In this document: positions 33,777-34,664 of the stretch, one piece after another
Layout of the letters: each line of letters begins with the position of its first letter
Numbering within the stretch: position 1 is the first letter of the stretch
From: an uncultured Ruminococcus sp.
Lineage (GTDB): Bacteria > Bacillota > Clostridia > Oscillospirales > Ruminococcaceae
NCBI GenBank assembly: GCA_947566125.1
Contig: CANOIR010000022.1
Coordinates: 1 to 34,664 of the forward strand
Reading direction: 5' to 3'
Length of the DNA: 34,664 bases
Notes under the pieces: model-generated
The model's input: only the letters and a program-made list of their open reading frames with translations
What the model was told of the DNA's origin: nothing
Databases searched by the model: none
Position numbers and translations under genes: made by a program

Positions 33777-34307
33777 TTATGCATTAACTTTACCGGTATT
33801 AAAATTACTTGACGCTTCTGTTATTTCGCCACCAAGGAATTTAAACTTTACAAACTGTTCACCTTTAAACGTAAGTGATCCAGTTTGATTAAACGGTATT
33901 TCCTTGTAAACAACTTTTGTTGTCACAATATGTAATATCTCTCCTTTTCGAGTACGAAAGATCAATTCATAATATTCATTATAAAGCTTTGATGTACCGC
34001 TTGGATCAAGTGTTCTGCGGCGTTCATCTACCTTTTGTACAAGTGTGACCATTTCTGTTCTAAGCGGATTTTTTCCTTTTGAAAACAAACGCATATTCTT
34101 CTCTCCTGTTATATAATATTCACGGTTAAATTCCATTTTTTGTCCTGATGAACCAACTGTATCTTGTGCAAATATCTCATCAAATTTTCTGCGAAACCGA
34201 CTTCGCTTAGAGCCAAGTATTACTACAAGCACCAATACTATTGCTATGGCAATAACAATTATCAGGAAATCATTTATCGCATTGCGAAAAGCTGCCGTCA
34301 TATCCAT
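33777..34307 (-). CDS. DUF2500-like membrane-anchored protein
   Basis: 176 residues. One N-terminal membrane helix (about 12-32, DFLIIVIAIAIVLVLVVILG), then a soluble region. The C-terminal part, VTLVQKVDERRRTL...YYELIFRTRKGEILHIVTTKVVYKEIPFNQTGSLTFKGEQFVKF, matches the layout of DUF2500 proteins: a small beta domain ending in GxLTFxGxxFxxF. Function is unknown. ATG 34307 lies 14 nt after GGAGGT, a long spacing, but no nearer in-frame start exists. It has a good promoter and its own transcript, convergent with ispDF. Confidence 0.65.
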   Translation of the reverse strand: MDMTAAFRNAINDFLIIVIAIAIVLVLVVILGSKRSRFRRKFDEIFAQDTVGSSGQKMEFNREYYITGEKNMRLFSKGKNPLRTEMVTLVQKVDERRRTLDPSGTSKLYNEYYELIFRTRKGEILHIVTTKVVYKEIPFNQTGSLTFKGEQFVKFKFLGGEITEASSNFNTGKVNA

Positions 34308-34381
34308 ATCGTTCTTCTATTACCTCCTATTCTCAAAAAATAATACAGGTCTGATTTTACTACAATTTTTAATATAATTAT

Positions 34382-34410
34382 AGTATACACTATTTAGAAT
34401 ATTTTTTCAA
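34382..34410 (-). promoter_or_regulatory. Promoter of the DUF2500-like gene
   Basis: Minus-strand TTGAAA (34410-34405), 17-bp spacer, TATACT (34387-34382). The remainder of 34308-34518 is AT-rich and holds only an unexplained coding-like fragment (see findings). Confidence 0.65.
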
Positions 34411-34518
34411 GGTCTTTTTTTATTTTTTCCTCTTTTTTCATATTTCATAATAACGAGCTGTAGCCAGCTCAACCGCTTTACGACCCCTGTTTTTACTTTT
34501 TTGGTAAATTAAAACAAC

Positions 34519-34563
34519 AAAAAGAGCTGTTGCAAATCAAATCTCTGCAACAGCCTCTTTTTA
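34519..34563 (-). terminator. Terminator of the gene entering from the right edge
   Basis: AAAAAGAGCTGTTGCA (34519-34534) pairs, with one bulge, with TGCAACAGCCTCTTTTT (34546-34562). Read on the minus strand it follows the stop at 34583 by about 20 bp and ends in a T-run. Confidence 0.8.
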
Positions 34564-34582
34564 TCAAATGTTAAATATCAAC

Positions 34583-34664
34583 TTAAGCTGCATTATCTGC
34601 ATGATATTTCCAAAGTGAACCTGGAATATCAACAAGTGAAGGAATGAGTTCCTGCCACTGTGGC
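34583..34664 (-). CDS. C-terminal end of an unidentified protein (cut by window edge)
   Basis: An open frame runs from the window edge to a TAA at 34585-34583; the last residues are QELIPSLVDIPGSLWKYHADN followed by two Ala. The terminator right behind it supports a real gene end. Too little is visible to name the protein. Confidence 0.6.
   Translation of the reverse strand, partial: PQWQELIPSLVDIPGSLWKYHADNAA

Noticed and set aside
34448..34500. Possible tRNA or tmRNA fragment (GAGCTGTAGCCAGCTC hairpin)
   Set aside because: Only one short hairpin, with no T-loop consensus or acceptor pairing.

Overview
The window is AT-rich and densely coded. It most resembles a Clostridia (Firmicutes) genome of the Ruminococcus/Oscillospiraceae type. 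Reasons: strong AGGAGG-type ribosome sites, consensus TTGACA-N17-TATAAT promoters, a type-A RNase P RNA, an Aquifex-type aconitase paired with a eukaryote-like NADP isocitrate dehydrogenase, a CBM-GH26 lipoprotein, a GH95 enzyme and a Thr-rich surface protein. No rRNA, tRNA, CRISPR array or complete transposase gene was seen. The genus is an inference.

Layout. 1-1936 (minus): start of an ATP synthase operon, atpB-atpE-atpE-atpF-atpH(partial), with two c-subunit genes encoding identical proteins. 2070-2645 (plus): biotin transporter bioY behind a perfect palindrome, closed by a terminator. 2743-3519 (minus): an AqpZ-like water channel. 3599-14835 (minus): the main accessory block, one long locus with its own promoter. 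It encodes a 963-residue secreted binding protein, a permease pair, an NHL/TPR membrane-anchored protein, a Yip1-family membrane protein, a DUF5696-like secreted protein and a second permease pair, and carries a 163-bp fold-back element inside. 14852-16597 (minus): tadA and a degenerate CPBP-family membrane protein. 16775-18934 (plus): a small 2[4Fe-4S] ferredoxin, an intact CPBP protease and a lipoprotein. 18935-20558 (minus): rnpB and an acyltransferase-3 protein. 20581-20626: a cluster of TTGCAA operator-like repeats between divergent promoters. 20726-22906 (plus): a repeat-containing surface protein. 22950-27048 (minus): a GH95 enzyme and a GH26 lipoprotein in one operon. 27322-32520 (plus): an acn - two small proteins - TraX-like - icd - rex operon with a Rex-like operator on its promoter. 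32534-33775 (plus): ispD and ispF. 33777-34664 (minus): a DUF2500-like membrane protein and the C-terminus of an unidentified gene.

How the genes work together. The 3599-14772 locus looks like a carbohydrate capture and import apparatus built from conserved but poorly understood parts. It has one oversized binding protein, two pairs of MalF/MalG-type permeases and no ATPase gene, so a shared ATPase elsewhere is implied. Two extracellular proteins (NHL/TPR and DUF5696) and a Yip1 protein complete it. The acn-icd-rex operon makes 2-oxoglutarate from citrate; a near-perfect Rex site at its promoter predicts NADH-responsive autoregulation. The GH26 protein has lost the usual catalytic acid/base, and the GH95 enzyme carries a substitution that may point to L-galactose rather than L-fucose. 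These three predictions and the transport locus are the parts most worth following up.
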